A stretch of DNA of 64,000 nt from a virus: the IMG/VR virus record IMGVR_UViG_3300027858_000005, positions 1 to 64,000 of that record. One strand, 5' to 3'. Positions within the stretch are counted from its first letter, which is position 1, and each line of letters opens with the position of its first letter. The notes under the pieces were generated by a model that was not told the origin of the DNA, did not search any database, and saw only the letters and a list, made by a program, of their open reading frames with translations. Both the position numbers and the translations under genes were made by a program. This document shows positions 63,227-64,000 of the stretch, in pieces.

Positions 63227-63567
63227 CACTTCAACCTTTCTTCCAGCATTTCGAAAGCCCCGGGCGGTATCTTCTGTTCGGCTTTCAGCCATCGATACAG
63301 CGTGCGCAGGTCAACGGAAAAGAAGACTTGCGCATCTGGCAGCTTCAGCCCCGCACGCGCCATCAGCACGAACAGGTCTTCTTCTGGTTCCATCTTCACC
63401 GCACGGGCCGGGAATTTTTTTCGCAGGTCAGCAGGCAACCCACGCGCCCCGGTTTCCCATTGTGAAATGCAGCCTTGTGACACGCCGTGACGTGCCGCCG
63501 CATCTTCTTGTGTTTCGCCTTGGCGGCGACGTTCAATCGTAAAATGTTCGTGACTTTGTAGTTTCAT
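63226..63567 (-). CDS. helix-turn-helix regulator, Cro/C1 type
   Basis: The protein has 113 aa. Residues of about 10-45 (FTIERRRQGETQEDAAARHGVSQGCISQWETGARGLP) are a clear Xre-type helix-turn-helix. The C-terminal half (LMARAGLKLPDAQVFFSVDLRTLYRWLKAEQKIP) looks like a second, degenerate helix-turn-helix unit. It could control the early promoters. No operator can be defined from sequence alone. Confidence 0.8.
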   Translation of the reverse strand: MKLQSHEHFTIERRRQGETQEDAAARHGVSQGCISQWETGARGLPADLRKKFPARAVKMEPEEDLFVLMARAGLKLPDAQVFFSVDLRTLYRWLKAEQKIPPGAFEMLEERLK

Positions 63568-63758
63568 ATTTCACCTTCTGTTTTAAAAAAGTCAATGTCG
63601 TTAAGAATATGCGCTGACGCGGCGTTTTCTTTAATCTCGTTTAGCACATTGTCAGCACTTGCGCGCCCAGCATCCCAGCCAACGCGGCACGCTGCAAGAT
63701 CATACTTTGCCCAGTGTTTCGCGGGCAGTGTTTCGACCCATTCGTCAAATGTCATCAT
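63564..63758 (-). CDS. hypothetical protein, 64 aa
   Basis: It contains TFDEWVETLPAKHWAKYDLAACRVGWDAGRASADNVL, a short helical unit seen in many small phage early proteins (the W-DAGRA pattern). It is coupled to the regulator gene by ATGA. The function is unknown. Confidence 0.65.
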   Translation of the reverse strand: MMTFDEWVETLPAKHWAKYDLAACRVGWDAGRASADNVLNEIKENAASAHILNDIDFFKTEGEI

Positions 63759-64000
63759 CGCCCCGCAAATTCTCGCTTAAAAACGTCCCGGTGTGCTTGT
63801 TCAATTCTGCGGCCTGTTCTTCAAGTGTCAATGTCGGCGTGTCCGGTTGACCTTCGGGCGGTCCCGGCACGAATTCCCAGTAATCTTCGAACGCATTGTC
63901 AGAACTATTGCGTCTGTGCCAAAGCGTGCCATCTTCACAAACCGCAAACAATTCAAAGACTACCGTGCCGCGTCCTATTTCGTTTCGAATAATTTCGATC
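63745..64000 (-). CDS. hypothetical protein, partial (N-terminus outside window)
   Basis: The frame is open to the right edge; the visible 84 residues read IEIIRNEIGRGTVVFELFAV and on, through CEDGTLWHRRNSSDNAFEDYWEFVPGPPEG, to a helical end. The CEDGTLW and WEFVPGPP parts resemble a small beta-propeller-blade-like phage protein family. The TTG at 63951 should not be taken as the start. Confidence 0.6.
   Translation of the reverse strand, partial: IEIIRNEIGRGTVVFELFAVCEDGTLWHRRNSSDNAFEDYWEFVPGPPEGQPDTPTLTLEEQAAELNKHTGTFLSENLRGDDDI

Noticed and set aside
1-64000. Integrase, attachment site or insertion sequence
   Set aside because: I found no recombinase motif, no terminal inverted repeats with a transposase and no clear att-like duplication in the window. 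Absence outside it cannot be judged.

Overview
The window is a 64 kb stretch of a tailed double-stranded DNA phage genome, and it is cut through a gene at each end. The virion genes form a siphovirus set: terminase small and large subunits, portal, a MuF-like protein, scaffold, major capsid protein, head-tail connectors, tail terminator, tail tube, two tail assembly chaperones joined by a frameshift, a tape measure and tail-tip proteins. The host is most likely a Gram-negative proteobacterium. The evidence is an Rz/Rz1 spanin pair, a Tat signal peptide, a YadA-type outer-membrane anchor and many promoters close to the sigma-70 consensus. I see no integrase, excisionase or transposase. The only clear DNA-binding regulator is a small helix-turn-helix protein near the right end.

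Layout, left to right. Positions 1-5.5 kb hold a leftward operon of small, tightly coupled genes, including a Tat-exported protein, a cupin, a sulfotransferase-like protein and several membrane micropeptides. Positions 5.6-6.95 kb hold a rightward cluster of six small genes. Positions 6.9-13.95 kb run leftward and mix glycan-type enzymes (a DXD glycosyltransferase, an FkbM methyltransferase, two DUF115-like proteins, a GT-B-like protein) with a family A DNA polymerase, a DUF4326 protein and a DnaN-like sliding clamp. Positions 14.0-14.65 kb are non-coding: a strong promoter, a structured RNA, tRNA-Tyr and a truncated tRNA-like element. Positions 14.7-24.3 kb hold a DUF932 protein, a PD-(D/E)XK nuclease, a UvrD-like helicase, an archaeo-eukaryotic-type primase, conserved phage proteins and a SNF2-like helicase. 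Positions 24.6-29.3 kb hold lysis genes (spanins, amidase, two holin-like proteins) interrupted by a dNMP kinase, a methyltransferase and small early genes. Positions 29.3-61.3 kb are the leftward virion operon, ending at the terminase. It is interrupted by a rightward three-gene island (53.2-54.2 kb) and contains an unusual block of secreted, collagen-like and YadA-like genes between the portal and MuF genes. Positions 61.7-64 kb hold more small leftward early genes and the HTH regulator.

Two regulatory layers can be read from the sequence. At least fifteen promoters with near-consensus -35 and -10 boxes, a spacer of exactly 16 bp and a TGn extension precede the small early genes on both strands; host RNA polymerase probably uses them. 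The replication and virion operons each begin beside a copy of a separate control cassette (24.34-24.57 kb and 61.29-61.65 kb). The two copies share blocks in the same order, and the second also carries four copies of a 16-bp repeat just upstream of the terminase genes. Small early genes are often separated by GC-rich hairpins followed by a nearly constant leader ending in a strong ribosome-binding site.
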